A stretch of 64,000 nucleotides of DNA, taken from SCGC-AG-212-J23 sp035762345 (GTDB lineage: Bacteria > Pseudomonadota > Gammaproteobacteria > Burkholderiales > SG8-39). The translations under genes were made by a program, and so were the position numbers. Of this stretch, positions 42,037 through 50,283 are shown in pieces. Every line of letters begins with the position of its first letter. The first letter of the stretch is position 1. The notes under the pieces were generated by a model that saw only the letters and a list, made by a program, of their open reading frames with translations, ran no database searches and was not told the DNA's origin. The stretch spans positions 5,329 to 69,328 of the forward strand of contig DASTPE010000079.1 of assembly GCA_035762345.1 (NCBI GenBank), written 5' to 3'.

Positions 42037-43333
42037 GGTAGGCCTGCTCGGCATCGGCACGGTCGGCGGTGGCACCTGGGACGTGCTGAATCGCAACGCC
42101 GACGAGATCCAGCGGCGCGCCGGGCGCGCGATCCGCATCGCGGTGGTCGCAGACAAAGATCTCGAACGGGCACAAAAGATCGTTGGGCAAAAGGCCAAGA
42201 TTGTCAGCGACGCCTTCGGCGTCGTGCGCGGCGACGAGGTCGAGATCGTGGTCGAACTGATCGGTGGCTATACCGTGGCACGAGACCTCGTGCTCGAGGC
42301 GATCGCCCACGGCAAGCACGTGGTCACCGCGAACAAGGCGCTGCTCGCCACGCACGGCAACGATATTTTTGCCGCCGCGCAGAAGAAAGGCGTCATGGTG
42401 GCATTCGAGGCGGCAGTAGCGGGAGGAGTGCCGATCATCAAGGCGCTGCGCGAGGGACTGTCGGCGAACCGCATCGAGTGGATCGCCGGCATCATCAACG
42501 GCACGTCGAACTTCATCCTCTCGGAGATGCGCGACAAGGGGATCGCGTTCGCCGACGCGCTGAGGGACGCTCAGCGTCGCGGCTACGCCGAGGCCGACCC
42601 CACCTTCGACATCGAGGGCGTCGACGCCGCGCACAAGCTGACGATCCTCTCGGCGCTCGCTTTCGGCATCCCGATGCAGCTCGACAATTGCTTCCGCGAG
42701 GGCATCCAGAAGCTGACGAGGGCCGACATCGGCTATGCCGAAGAGCTCGGCTACCGCATCAAGCTGCTCGGCATCACGAAGCGAGCCGCCAAGGGAATCG
42801 AGCTTCGCGTGCATCCCACGCTGGTGCCGGCGCGGCGGCTGATCGCCAACGTCGAGGGCGTGATGAACGCGATCCTCGTCAAGGGCGACGCCGTCGGGCC
42901 GACCCTCTACTACGGCGCGGGCGCCGGCGCGCAGCCGACCGCGAGCGCGGTGGTCGCCGACCTGGTCGACGTGACGCGCCTCATTACCGCCGACCCCGAG
43001 CAGCGCGTACCTCACCTCGCGTTCCAGCCCGACCAGCTCTCGGACGAGAGAGTTCTGTCCATCGATGAAATTGAAACCTCGTACTACCTGCGCATGCGCG
43101 TGCAGGACAAGCCCGGCGTGCTCGCCGACATCACGCGCATCCTCGCCGACTCGAGCATCTCGATCGAGGCCATGGTGCAGAAGGAGCCGGGCGAGGGCGA
43201 GCGCCAGGTCGATATCGTGCTCCTCACCAACCGCGCGCTCGAGGCGGACGTGAACCGCGCGATCGGCGCGGTCGAGCGGCTACCGACCGTGCTGGGCCCT
43301 GTCACCCGAATCCGGCTGGAGCAGCTGCTATGA
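42023..43333 (+). CDS. hom: Homoserine dehydrogenase
   Basis: A 436-residue NAD(P)-dependent enzyme converting aspartate semialdehyde to homoserine. The Rossmann motif is VGLLGIGTVGGGTWDVL. The catalytic region holds VVTANKALLATHG, FEAAVAGGVPIIKALREGL and IAGIINGTSNFILSEM, with Lys/Asp sites in FDIEGVDAAHKL. A C-terminal ACT domain (about 350-430, YYLRMRVQDKPGVLADITRILADSSISIEAMVQ) should give threonine feedback control. It forms an operon with a small secreted-protein gene and thrC through stop-start overlaps. Confidence 0.97.
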   Translation: MKPIKVGLLGIGTVGGGTWDVLNRNADEIQRRAGRAIRIAVVADKDLERAQKIVGQKAKIVSDAFGVVRGDEVEIVVELIGGYTVARDLVLEAIAHGKHVVTANKALLATHGNDIFAAAQKKGVMVAFEAAVAGGVPIIKALREGLSANRIEWIAGIINGTSNFILSEMRDKGIAFADALRDAQRRGYAEADPTFDIEGVDAAHKLTILSALAFGIPMQLDNCFREGIQKLTRADIGYAEELGYRIKLLGITKRAAKGIELRVHPTLVPARRLIANVEGVMNAILVKGDAVGPTLYYGAGAGAQPTASAVVADLVDVTRLITADPEQRVPHLAFQPDQLSDERVLSIDEIETSYYLRMRVQDKPGVLADITRILADSSISIEAMVQKEPGEGERQVDIVLLTNRALEADVNRAIGAVERLPTVLGPVTRIRLEQLL

Positions 43334-43524
43334 GAGCGCTTTTCTGCGTGCTCGCGCTTGTCCTCAGCGTGCCGGCTTTCGCCCAGGAAGAAAAACCGCC
43401 CGCAAAAAAGCCGGTCGCCAAGAAGCAGCAGCCTGCCGCCCTCAAGCCGAAAGCGCACAGCAAGCCGACGCCTGAGCAGGTCCGCAGGTTTAGCGAGCTC
43501 GAGAAGCAGCACAAGACGCAATAG
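43330..43524 (+). CDS. Small exported Lys/Pro-rich protein
   Basis: A 64-residue protein. The signal peptide is MRALFCVLALVLSVPAFAQ, and the mature part of about 45 residues is dominated by Lys, Pro, Ala and Gln (EEKPPAKKPVAKKQQPA), ending VRRFSELEKQHKTQ. No family is recognised. It overlaps hom by ATGA and lies five bases before thrC, so it is expressed with them. It may be a small periplasmic basic protein or just a conserved spacer gene. Low-complexity composition limits inference. Confidence 0.55.
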   Translation: MRALFCVLALVLSVPAFAQEEKPPAKKPVAKKQQPAALKPKAHSKPTPEQVRRFSELEKQHKTQ

Positions 43525-43529
43525 GCCGC

Positions 43530-44897
43530 TTGCGCTACATCAGCACCCGCGGCGCCGCGCCGCCGAAGCGCTTTACCGAGATCCTGCTCGAGGGGCTTGC
43601 GCCGGACGGCGGGCTCTACGTCCCCGAGACCTGGCCGAAAGCCGATCTCGCCGCCTGGAGGGGCCTTGGCTACGCCGAGCTCGCGTTCCAGGTGCTGTCG
43701 CGCTTCATCGACGACCTCCCGGAGCTCGAAGCCCTGGTGCGGCGCGCCTACAGTCCGCGCCGCTTTGGCGGCGAGGAGGTGACGCCGGTGAAGACGCTCG
43801 AGCCGGGGCTGCACCTGCTTGCCCTGTCGAACGGGCCGACGCTCGCGTTCAAGGACATCGCTTTGCAGCTCCTGGGCGAGCTTTTCGAATGGGTTCTGAC
43901 GAAGCACAACCAATCGCTGAATATTCTGGGGGCTACGTCCGGCGATACCGGTTCGGCGGCGGAGTATGCGATGCGCGGCAAGCGCGGCATCCGCGTGTTC
44001 ATGCTGTCGCCGCACAAGCGCATGACGCCGTTCCAGGCGGCGCAGATGTACTCGCTGCAGGACGCGAATATTCACAACCTCGCGGTCAAGGGCGCGTTCG
44101 ACGACTGCCAGGACGTGGTGAAGAAGGTGAATGCCGACGCCGCGTTCAAGGCGCGGCATCGCATCGGAGCCGTGAACTCCATCAACTGGGCGCGCGTGGC
44201 GGCGCAGGTGGTTTACTACTTCAAGGCGTACTTTGCGCTGACCCGCAGCGACAGGGAGCAGGTGTCGTTTGCCGTTCCGTCGGGGAACTTCGGCAACATC
44301 TACGCCGGCTACGTCGCGCGGCAGATGGGGCTGCCGATCCGCAGGCTAGTGCTTGCGACCAACGAGAACGATGTCCTGGACGAGTTCTTCCGCACCGGGA
44401 AGTACCGGGTGAAGCGAAAGGTGATTGCGACGACCAGCCCCTCCATGGACATCTCGAAAGCCTCGAATTTCGAGCGCTACGTTTTCGACGTGGTTGGCCG
44501 CGACCCGACGCGCGTAAGGGAGCTGTGGCAGCGGCTCGACGCCGAAGGCGAGTTCGACTTGGCACGCGTGCCGCAATCGGTTTTCGTGTCCGGGAAGAGC
44601 ACCCATGCGGATCGGCTCGCCACCATCAGAATGGTTTTCTCGAAATACGGGGTGATGATCGATCCCCATACCGCCGACGGCGTGAAGGTCGGCCTGGAGC
44701 ACCGGGAGCCCACGGTGCCCCTTGTGTGCCTCGAGACGGCGGCGCCTGCCAAATTCGCGCGCGTTCTGCGCGAGGCGCTCGGCCGGGAGCCCGAGCGTCC
44801 AGCCGAGCTGCGCGACCTCGAACGCCTGCCGCAGCGCGTAACGGTGATAGAGCCCGCCGCCGCCGCGGTCAAGCGCTATATTGCCTCGCACACATGA
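43530..44897 (+). CDS. thrC: Threonine synthase
   Basis: A 455-residue PLP enzyme turning O-phosphohomoserine into threonine. It starts at TTG 43530 (LRYISTRGAAPPKRFTEILLEGLAPDGGLYVPETWP). The PLP Lys is in PTLAFKDIALQLLGELFEW. The phosphate-binding loop is LGATSGDTGSAAEYAM, and further blocks are IGAVNSINWARVAAQVVYYF and SFAVPSGNFGNIYAGYVARQMG. It is the long-type synthase common in proteobacteria. It completes the hom-thrC pair and overlaps the DUF2237 gene by ATGA. Confidence 0.97.
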   Translation: MRYISTRGAAPPKRFTEILLEGLAPDGGLYVPETWPKADLAAWRGLGYAELAFQVLSRFIDDLPELEALVRRAYSPRRFGGEEVTPVKTLEPGLHLLALSNGPTLAFKDIALQLLGELFEWVLTKHNQSLNILGATSGDTGSAAEYAMRGKRGIRVFMLSPHKRMTPFQAAQMYSLQDANIHNLAVKGAFDDCQDVVKKVNADAAFKARHRIGAVNSINWARVAAQVVYYFKAYFALTRSDREQVSFAVPSGNFGNIYAGYVARQMGLPIRRLVLATNENDVLDEFFRTGKYRVKRKVIATTSPSMDISKASNFERYVFDVVGRDPTRVRELWQRLDAEGEFDLARVPQSVFVSGKSTHADRLATIRMVFSKYGVMIDPHTADGVKVGLEHREPTVPLVCLETAAPAKFARVLREALGREPERPAELRDLERLPQRVTVIEPAAAAVKRYIASHT

Positions 44898-45262
44898 GCG
44901 AGAAGAACGTGCTCGGCGGCGATCTGCTCGCCTGCAGCTACGATCCGCTCACCGGCTATTTCCGCGACGGCTGCTGCGCGACCCACGGGCAGGAAGGCGT
45001 CGCGCATCTCGTCTGCGTGCAGGTGACGCGCGAGTTCCTGGAATTCAGCGTCGCGCGCGGTAATGACCTCGTCACGCCGCGGCCCGAGCTACGCTTCCGG
45101 GGCCTGCAGCACGGCAACCGCTGGTGCCTGCACGTGCTGCGGTGGATCGAGGCATGGGAGGCGGGGCGCGCGCCGCGCGTGATCCTCGAGGCGACGCACG
45201 AGGACGTGTTGAACTACGTGCCGCTGTCCGCGCTCAAGCGCTATGCGCTCGACTTGAACTAA
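44894..45262 (+). CDS. DUF2237 family protein
   Basis: A 122-residue cytosolic protein. Family signatures are NVLGGDLLACSYDPLTGYFRDGCCATHGQEGVAHLVC, VQVTREFLEFSVARGNDLVTPRPELRFRGLQHGNRWCLHVLRW. Five cysteines, including the GCC pair and DGCCATH, hint at a metal or redox role, but none is established. It is the last gene of the threonine operon (ATGA overlap with thrC) and converges with the Crp/Fnr gene over 29 bases. Confidence 0.9.
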   Translation: MSEKNVLGGDLLACSYDPLTGYFRDGCCATHGQEGVAHLVCVQVTREFLEFSVARGNDLVTPRPELRFRGLQHGNRWCLHVLRWIEAWEAGRAPRVILEATHEDVLNYVPLSALKRYALDLN

Positions 45263-45983
45263 GCTTCGCCAGCGCCTCGCGGTCGAGGATCGAGATCTCG
45301 CGGCGCGAAACCTCGATCACGCCTCCGGCGGCGAACTGGCGCAGCAGGCGCGACAGGGTTTCCTTCTTCACTCCGAGCCGCGCCGCGACCAGCGTCTTGC
45401 TGACCGGCAGGCGCACGACCGTACCGCCGTTGCCGTCGCTGTTACCTTCGGGAGAGTTTGCAAGCGCGCCGAGGTACGACGCCAGGCGCTGCGCGCCGCG
45501 CTGCATCGCAGACTCGACTTCGGCAAGCAACTCGAGCGCGTGCTCGGCGAGCAGCAGCGCCACTGCGCGTCCAAAGCGCGCATCGCGGTCCATGAGAGCG
45601 AAGATCGCCGCTACCGGGATCACGACGAGCTTCGAGTCGACGAGCGCGATCGCCCCGCTGTGGCTGGGGCGCCCGAGGAGCGAGGTCGCTTCGCCGAACG
45701 TTTGCCCCGCAGGGACGAGATGGAGCACGCGCTCCTCGCCGTCCTGGCCACGCAGGCTGAGCTTCACCGCGCCATAGGCAAGTCCGAACACTCCCGGCAG
45801 CCTCGCGCCGCGCTCCACGATGATCGTGCCCCGCGGGGCGCTTATCACCCAGCACTGCTTGATGAGCGAGCCGAGTTGGGCGGGGGCTACGTCACGGAAG
45901 ATGCGCAGTCGCGGCACAAGCCCCTGCACGAGCCGCGCGTCCAGAACTGCACTAGCCACCGGGCGAACTACCATGTCGTTCAT
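45234..45983 (-). CDS. Crp/Fnr-family regulator lacking Fe-S cysteines
   Basis: A 249-residue regulator, start ATG 45983 (ATG 45974 is also possible). The cyclic-nucleotide-type beta-roll (about 25-130) includes IVERGARLPGVFGLAYGAVKLSL and LHLVPAGQTFGEATSLLG, then a dimer helix and an HTH. The recognition helix VKKETLSRLLRQF carries E208, S211 and R212, the ExxSR set by which FNR reads TTGAT/TTGAC half-sites. There is only one cysteine (C44), so it cannot hold the FNR [4Fe-4S] cluster. A DNR-like haem/NO sensor or a Crp-like signal is more likely. It is divergent from the decaheme cytochrome gene with two matching palindromes between. Confidence 0.88.
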   Translation of the reverse strand: MNDMVVRPVASAVLDARLVQGLVPRLRIFRDVAPAQLGSLIKQCWVISAPRGTIIVERGARLPGVFGLAYGAVKLSLRGQDGEERVLHLVPAGQTFGEATSLLGRPSHSGAIALVDSKLVVIPVAAIFALMDRDARFGRAVALLLAEHALELLAEVESAMQRGAQRLASYLGALANSPEGNSDGNGGTVVRLPVSKTLVAARLGVKKETLSRLLRQFAAGGVIEVSRREISILDREALAKLSSSRAHSA

Positions 45984-46010
45984 ATATTGCACCGCAGCAG
46001 CGGCGCCATG

Positions 46011-46024
46011 TTGACTTAAATCAA
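46011..46024. promoter_or_regulatory. Fnr-type binding site, regulator-proximal
   Basis: TTGAC-TTAA-ATCAA differs from the FNR/DNR consensus TTGAT-N4-ATCAA at one position. It lies 28 bases upstream of the Crp/Fnr-type gene's ATG, so close that a protein bound there would probably block its promoter (autorepression), or act on the mtoA-like gene from a distance. Confidence 0.8.
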
Positions 46025-46058
46025 CGATGTCAGTGTCGCCGCTATTTCGCCGAACACT

Positions 46059-46072
46059 TTGATTTAAGTCAA
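46059..46072. promoter_or_regulatory. Fnr-type binding site upstream of the decaheme cytochrome gene
   Basis: TTGAT-TTAA-GTCAA, again one change from consensus, with its centre 96 bases before the mtoA-like ATG. A class II activator position (-41.5) puts the transcription start near 46107 and a leader of about 55 bases. Its centre is 48 bases from the site at 46011, leaving room for two dimers. Confidence 0.82.
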
Positions 46073-46161
46073 CGGGCACATTCGATTTCGCAAGCCTGAT
46101 GGGCACCGCATCGGCATCATCAGCGAAACGCCGTATCGGTTTGTGTTTGAGGGAGGACCGA

Positions 46162-47133
46162 ATGGTTATAAGAACCGCGGCCTGCATCGCCGCTGCCCTA
46201 GTCATCGCCAGCGTGCCGGCGCATGCGCAGGCACCGGCACCGCGGAAACCGGCTCCGGAAGCCGAGGTCTGCAAGAACTGCCACGCCGACTACGTCGAAA
46301 GCTACTTCAGGACGAAGCACGGCCAGGGCGGCAATGCCTTAGGTCCCGACTGCAAGACCTGCCACCTGAATTCAGAGGCGCACGCCGCCGCGGGCGGCGG
46401 CAAAGGTGCAGGCGGCATCCTCGGGTTCAATGACAGGGCCCAGCCTGCCGAGCGCAGGGCCGGCGTCTGCCTGAGCTGCCACCAAGGCAACCGCCACCTC
46501 GCGTTCTGGGACTCAGGCCAGCACCGCAAGCAGGACGTCGCGTGCAACGACTGCCATAGTCTGCACGGCACGCCCGGGCCGGGCTCAACTATCGCGCTGA
46601 AGGCGCCGAATCCCAAGGTCAGTCCCTACGTGACGACCGAGCGGCAGCTGCAGTACGAGACTTGCACGACTTGCCATCGGCAGATCCGCTCGCAGCTCCA
46701 CAAGCCGTCGCATCACCCGATCATCGAAGGCAAGCTCAAATGCACCGACTGCCATAACCCGCACGGAGCGCTGTCCAAGGCCATGGTCAACGCCGAGTCG
46801 ATCCCGCAGCTATGCACGACCTGCCATGCCGAGAAGCGCGGGCCGTACGTGTGGGGCCATCCGCCGGTCGAGGAGAACTGCCTGACCTGCCACAACCCGC
46901 ACGGCTCGAACCATAACCGCCTCCTTGCGGAGAAGGCGCCGAACGTTTGCCAGGACTGCCATGACGCCTCGCGCCACCCCGGGACGATCTACGACGGAAG
47001 CGGCGGCTGGAACTTCTTCCCGCCGTCTACGGCACCGAACACCCGGCTCATCTCGCGCGGCTGCATCAACTGCCACTACCACATCCACGGCAGCAATGCT
47101 CCCGCCATGCGGGGCAAGTTCTTCCTGCGATAG
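46162..47133 (+). CDS. mtoA: Periplasmic decaheme c-type cytochrome, MtrA/MtoA/DmsE family
   Basis: A 323-residue exported cytochrome (signal ...ALVIASVPAHAQ) with exactly ten CXXCH sites: CKNCH, CKTCH, CLSCH, CNDCH, CTTCH, CTDCH, CTTCH, CLTCH, CQDCH and CINCH. Distal His ligands recur in patterns such as HNPHG. Length, heme count and order match MtrA, MtoA, PioA and DmsE, which form a heme wire inside an outer-membrane barrel. GGGAGGACCGA precedes ATG 46162. The MtrB-like barrel gene follows by nine bases. The mto name is chosen because no extracellular MtrC-like lipoprotein is present; the electron direction is unproven. Confidence 0.93.
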   Translation: MVIRTAACIAAALVIASVPAHAQAPAPRKPAPEAEVCKNCHADYVESYFRTKHGQGGNALGPDCKTCHLNSEAHAAAGGGKGAGGILGFNDRAQPAERRAGVCLSCHQGNRHLAFWDSGQHRKQDVACNDCHSLHGTPGPGSTIALKAPNPKVSPYVTTERQLQYETCTTCHRQIRSQLHKPSHHPIIEGKLKCTDCHNPHGALSKAMVNAESIPQLCTTCHAEKRGPYVWGHPPVEENCLTCHNPHGSNHNRLLAEKAPNVCQDCHDASRHPGTIYDGSGGWNFFPPSTAPNTRLISRGCINCHYHIHGSNAPAMRGKFFLR

Positions 47134-47142
47134 GAGGCGGAC

Positions 47143-49263
47143 ATGAAACCTAGACTCCTCTCGGTCCTGGTCGCAAATCTCTTCGTCGCCGCCGCACCTG
47201 CGCTCGCCCAGGACGCGATGGAAGTGTCCGGGTCGGTGAGCGCAGGAATCCGCTATATCGATAACAACGCGGCCGATCCCTCGAAGTTCACCGAGTACCG
47301 CGACCTGGAAGACGGCACCTCGGGTATTTTCGGGTTCGAGTTTCGCGGCCGCAGCCAGAACAATTATTTCAATGCCTACGGCGAGAATCTCGGGAACGAC
47401 GACCAGTACCTTGACTTGAATGGCGGCCGCTACCAGACGTTCAAGTACCGCATCTACAGCGACCACCTGCGGCACAACCTCGGCTCGGGCCCGGGCGCGC
47501 TTTCCCCCTTCTCCGGAATCGGCGGTGCAACTATCACTGCGCCTTTCCCCCTGCCCGCGGTGGGAACGTGGAACAGCTTTGACCATGCCTACAAGCGCCG
47601 TGATACCGGCGGCATGTTCGAATGGCAGAAGGCTTCGCCGTGGTATTTCCGCGTCGACGCGAACGAGATCCGGCGAGATGGCATCAACGTTTATGCCGGG
47701 GCGAACGGGACGAGCCCGGGCAACGGCTTCACCGACCTGCCGGTGCCGATCGACTGGCTGACGCGCAACTACGCGGCCGAGGTCGGCTACTCGACCAAGC
47801 GCGGACATATGGCGGTCAACCTCAGCTACAGCACGTTCGAGAACGAGAACCAAGTGCTGCGCTGGTCGAACCGCTTTTTCGCCAACGGCCTGGACACCAC
47901 GGTGCTGCCGCCGGATAACGACCTCATCCGCGTCGCGGTCAACGGCAACCTGAGACAGCTGCCGATCGATTCGACCCTCGCGGGGCGGTTCACCTACAGC
48001 AAGCTGACCAATTCCGTCCCGATGCAGCTCAACATGCTTTCCACCGGCGGCGCGTTCCCGGCCACGAATCCGAGCCAGGGTAACTTCGAGGGCGACGTCG
48101 TCAAGTACACCCTCGGGCTGGCGTTCAACTCCCGACCGACCCAGGCGCTCGACACCAAGGTCTATTACAACTGGATCAAGGAAGAGAACGACTCGACGCA
48201 CATGAACTTCGTGCCGGGGACCGGTCTCACCGGCGGGACGTGCACGACTGTCGATTGCTCGAACCATCTCTTCGGGTACGAAAAGCACCAGATCGGAGCC
48301 GAAGCGGGCTACCGCCTGACGCGTGCGAACAAGTTCACCGGCGGGCTCGAATGGACCGATATCGATCGCGAGCGCGAGGATTTCGACCACAACGAAGAGT
48401 GGCGCGCGTTCGTCGAGTGGAAGAACAGCTCGTTCGACTGGATGACGTCGCGGATCAAGTACCAGTACATGGAGCGCACTGGGGATTTCAACCCGAACAT
48501 CCCCGTGCTTACCCAGAATCCCATGGATCTCTTCGTGCGGCGTTTCGACGTCGCGAACGTAGAGCAGAACCTGGTCAAGCTCGCCCTCGACTTCGCCCCG
48601 GCGCCGCTGTTCGACATCGGCGTCGAGGCGATCTACAAGGAGAACAAGTACAAGGACACGATCCTCGGCCGCACCGAGGATACGCGCCACGAGCTTTACG
48701 GCAGCGTAAGCTACGGCGATCCGAAGAGGTGGCGGGTGCATCTCTTCGGTGACATCGAATACGTCAAGTTCGACTCGTTCCACCGCGTCGGCACCGGAAA
48801 TCCCGATCCGGGTTCAGGATCGAACGCCACCACTTTCAACTGGGCTTCGAAGAACGAAGACGACTCCTGGCAGGTCGGCATCGGCGCCGACTGGGCGGCG
48901 CTGCCGCGCCTGATGATCAAGGCCTCGCTCATCTACGCCGAGACCGATGGGCACACGGACTTTACGGTCGCGCCCGGCGGCCCGACGACCCCGTTCGCGC
49001 CGATCGAAGCGAGCGACGACACGACGCGGGTCTCGTTCAATCTCAAGGGGATCTATCAGCTCGACCGGCAGTGGGAGCTTACGGCCGGCTATGCCTACGA
49101 GAAATATCGCTATAGCGACATCGCCTACGACAATACGCGGTACGTGGCTCCCTTGCCGCCCGCAGGCCTTACTAACACTGCCTCGAGCATCGTCACCGGG
49201 CAGTTCTCGTTCCAGAACTACGAAGCGCACATCGCCTACCTCGTCGCGAAGTATCGCTTCTAG
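47143..49263 (+). CDS. mtoB: Outer-membrane beta-barrel of a porin-cytochrome conduit, MtrB/MtoB/PioB family
   Basis: A 706-residue exported barrel (signal ...VANLFVAAAPALAQ). The mature start MEVSGSVSAGIRYIDNNAADPSKFTEYRDLEDG and the GIFGFEFRGRSQNNYFNAYGENLG strand are MtrB-like. Some 26-28 amphipathic strands follow and the chain ends AHIAYLVAKYRF, an outer-membrane insertion signature. The N-terminal CXXC of Shewanella MtrB is absent, as in MtoB and PioB. Only one pair of Cys occurs, in a loop (TCTTVDC). It should sheath the decaheme protein and expose it at the surface. AGGAGG precedes the ATG. Confidence 0.93.
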   Translation: MKPRLLSVLVANLFVAAAPALAQDAMEVSGSVSAGIRYIDNNAADPSKFTEYRDLEDGTSGIFGFEFRGRSQNNYFNAYGENLGNDDQYLDLNGGRYQTFKYRIYSDHLRHNLGSGPGALSPFSGIGGATITAPFPLPAVGTWNSFDHAYKRRDTGGMFEWQKASPWYFRVDANEIRRDGINVYAGANGTSPGNGFTDLPVPIDWLTRNYAAEVGYSTKRGHMAVNLSYSTFENENQVLRWSNRFFANGLDTTVLPPDNDLIRVAVNGNLRQLPIDSTLAGRFTYSKLTNSVPMQLNMLSTGGAFPATNPSQGNFEGDVVKYTLGLAFNSRPTQALDTKVYYNWIKEENDSTHMNFVPGTGLTGGTCTTVDCSNHLFGYEKHQIGAEAGYRLTRANKFTGGLEWTDIDREREDFDHNEEWRAFVEWKNSSFDWMTSRIKYQYMERTGDFNPNIPVLTQNPMDLFVRRFDVANVEQNLVKLALDFAPAPLFDIGVEAIYKENKYKDTILGRTEDTRHELYGSVSYGDPKRWRVHLFGDIEYVKFDSFHRVGTGNPDPGSGSNATTFNWASKNEDDSWQVGIGADWAALPRLMIKASLIYAETDGHTDFTVAPGGPTTPFAPIEASDDTTRVSFNLKGIYQLDRQWELTAGYAYEKYRYSDIAYDNTRYVAPLPPAGLTNTASSIVTGQFSFQNYEAHIAYLVAKYRF

Positions 49264-49275
49264 TCCCCGCGTCGC

Positions 49276-49301
49276 GGCCCGGGTGGTCAACCGCCCGGGC
49301 C
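49276..49301. other. Strong hairpin between the conduit barrel gene and the monoheme cytochrome gene
   Basis: The arms GGCCCGGGTGG and CCGCCCGGGCC enclose a TCAA loop, giving an 11-bp stem with one G-T pair. No T-run follows, so it is not a standard terminator. It may stabilise the upstream mtoAB mRNA 3' end or attenuate read-through. A TACAAT hexamer at 49314-49319 downstream could be a separate -10 for the next gene. Confidence 0.65.
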
Positions 49302-49351
49302 CACGATGCGTTATACAATCCAATCGGCTCTACACCCCGGAGGGAGACTTC

Positions 49352-49633
49352 ATGAAAGCAAGCGTGCTTGTGATTGCCGCTGCGGCGGCGCTGGCGGCGG
49401 GTGCGGCGTATGCCCAGTCGGGCGCGGACGTGCTCAAGTCGAAGGGCTGTCTGAACTGCCACGAGGCCGACAAGAAGAAGGTCGGGCCTGCGTTCAAGGA
49501 CATCGCGGCCAAGCAGAAGGGCAAGCAGGCCGAGCTGGTCGCGAAGCTAAAGGAAGGCAAGGGCCACCCGAAGATCGCCGCGTCGGACGCCGAGCTGAAC
49601 GCTGCCGTGCAGGCGGTCCTCGCGACAAAATAG
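49352..49633 (+). CDS. Small periplasmic monoheme cytochrome c
   Basis: A 93-residue class I cytochrome with signal MKASVLVIAAAAALAAGAAYAQ and one heme site, KSKGCLNCHEADKKKVGPAFKDIAAKQKG. The GPAFKDIA turn is that of cytochrome c551/c5-type carriers. It starts at ATG 49352 behind GGAGGGAG. In iron-oxidising betaproteobacteria a monoheme protein (MtoD) lies downstream of mtoAB and shuttles electrons in the periplasm; this gene holds the same place, but I cannot show orthology. The methionine ligand is not certain from sequence. Confidence 0.88.
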   Translation: MKASVLVIAAAAALAAGAAYAQSGADVLKSKGCLNCHEADKKKVGPAFKDIAAKQKGKQAELVAKLKEGKGHPKIAASDAELNAAVQAVLATK

Positions 49634-49651
49634 TCTGAGAAGCGCCGCCGC

Positions 49652-50278
49652 TTGGATTCCCGGGTCGCACTCATAGCGCTCGCCGCGTCGGCGGCGCTCG
49701 TCATGCCTCAGCAGAGTGCGGCACAGGCGCGCAGCGGCAAGGAAGTCGTCGAGTCCACCTGCATTACCTGTCACGGCAGCGGCGCGCAGGGCGCGCCGAA
49801 GATCGGCGACCGCAAGGCCTGGAGCCAGCGCGCCAACCAGGGCTTGTCGAGCCTTACGCTGAGCGCGATCAAGGGGATCCGCAACATGCCGCCGCACGGC
49901 GGCAACACGGGTCTCACCGATCTCGAGCTCGCCCGCGGCGTCGCCTACATGGTGAACGCCTCGGGCGGCAAGTGGACCGAGCCTGCGAGCGCTACCGAGC
50001 TCAAGGCCGAGCGCGGCGGCGCGCAGGTGGTGAAGGCTCAGTGCTCCAAATGCCACCAGGACGGCAAGGGCGGGGCGCCGAAAATCGGCGATCGCGAAGC
50101 GTGGAGCAAGCGCCTCAACCAGGGAATCGACCGGGCGGTGAGCTCGGCGATCCACGGCCACGGCGGCATGCCGCCGCGCGGCGACAAGGCCGACCTGACC
50201 GACGGCGAAGTACGCGCCGCGATCCTCTACATGTTCAATCCGAAGACGCCGCCCAAGGCCGAGGCGAAGAAGAAGTAA
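49652..50278 (+). CDS. Periplasmic diheme cytochrome c (tandem c5-like domains)
   Basis: A 208-residue protein with a signal (ALIALAASAALVMPQQSAAQ) and two similar cytochrome c5-like modules: ESTCITCHGSGAQGAPKIGDRKAW and KAQCSKCHQDGKGGAPKIGDREAW. Each module ends in an RNMPPHGG or GGMPPRGDK loop that supplies the axial Met. The duplication is internal. It starts at TTG 49652; no ATG fits. The Lys/Ala tail PKAEAKKK is basic. It is the last + strand gene of the island and meets the converging cytochrome gene after five bases. Confidence 0.87.
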   Translation: MDSRVALIALAASAALVMPQQSAAQARSGKEVVESTCITCHGSGAQGAPKIGDRKAWSQRANQGLSSLTLSAIKGIRNMPPHGGNTGLTDLELARGVAYMVNASGGKWTEPASATELKAERGGAQVVKAQCSKCHQDGKGGAPKIGDREAWSKRLNQGIDRAVSSAIHGHGGMPPRGDKADLTDGEVRAAILYMFNPKTPPKAEAKKK

Positions 50279-50283
50279 GGCGG

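Noticed and set aside
45984..46274. N-terminal extension of the Crp/Fnr regulator by about 97 residues
   Set aside because: It would cross both palindromes and the decaheme gene start, and the extra residues have no family similarity.
46162..47133. Assignment of the decaheme protein as a DMSO-reductase partner (DmsE)
   Set aside because: The family includes DmsE, but no DmsA/DmsB catalytic genes are present and the MtrB-type barrel is adjacent, favouring an MtoA/MtrA-like conduit.
46810..48783. A 657-codon open frame antisense to the mtoAB-like genes
   Set aside because: Composition is that of a reverse-complement shadow and both sense genes are clear.
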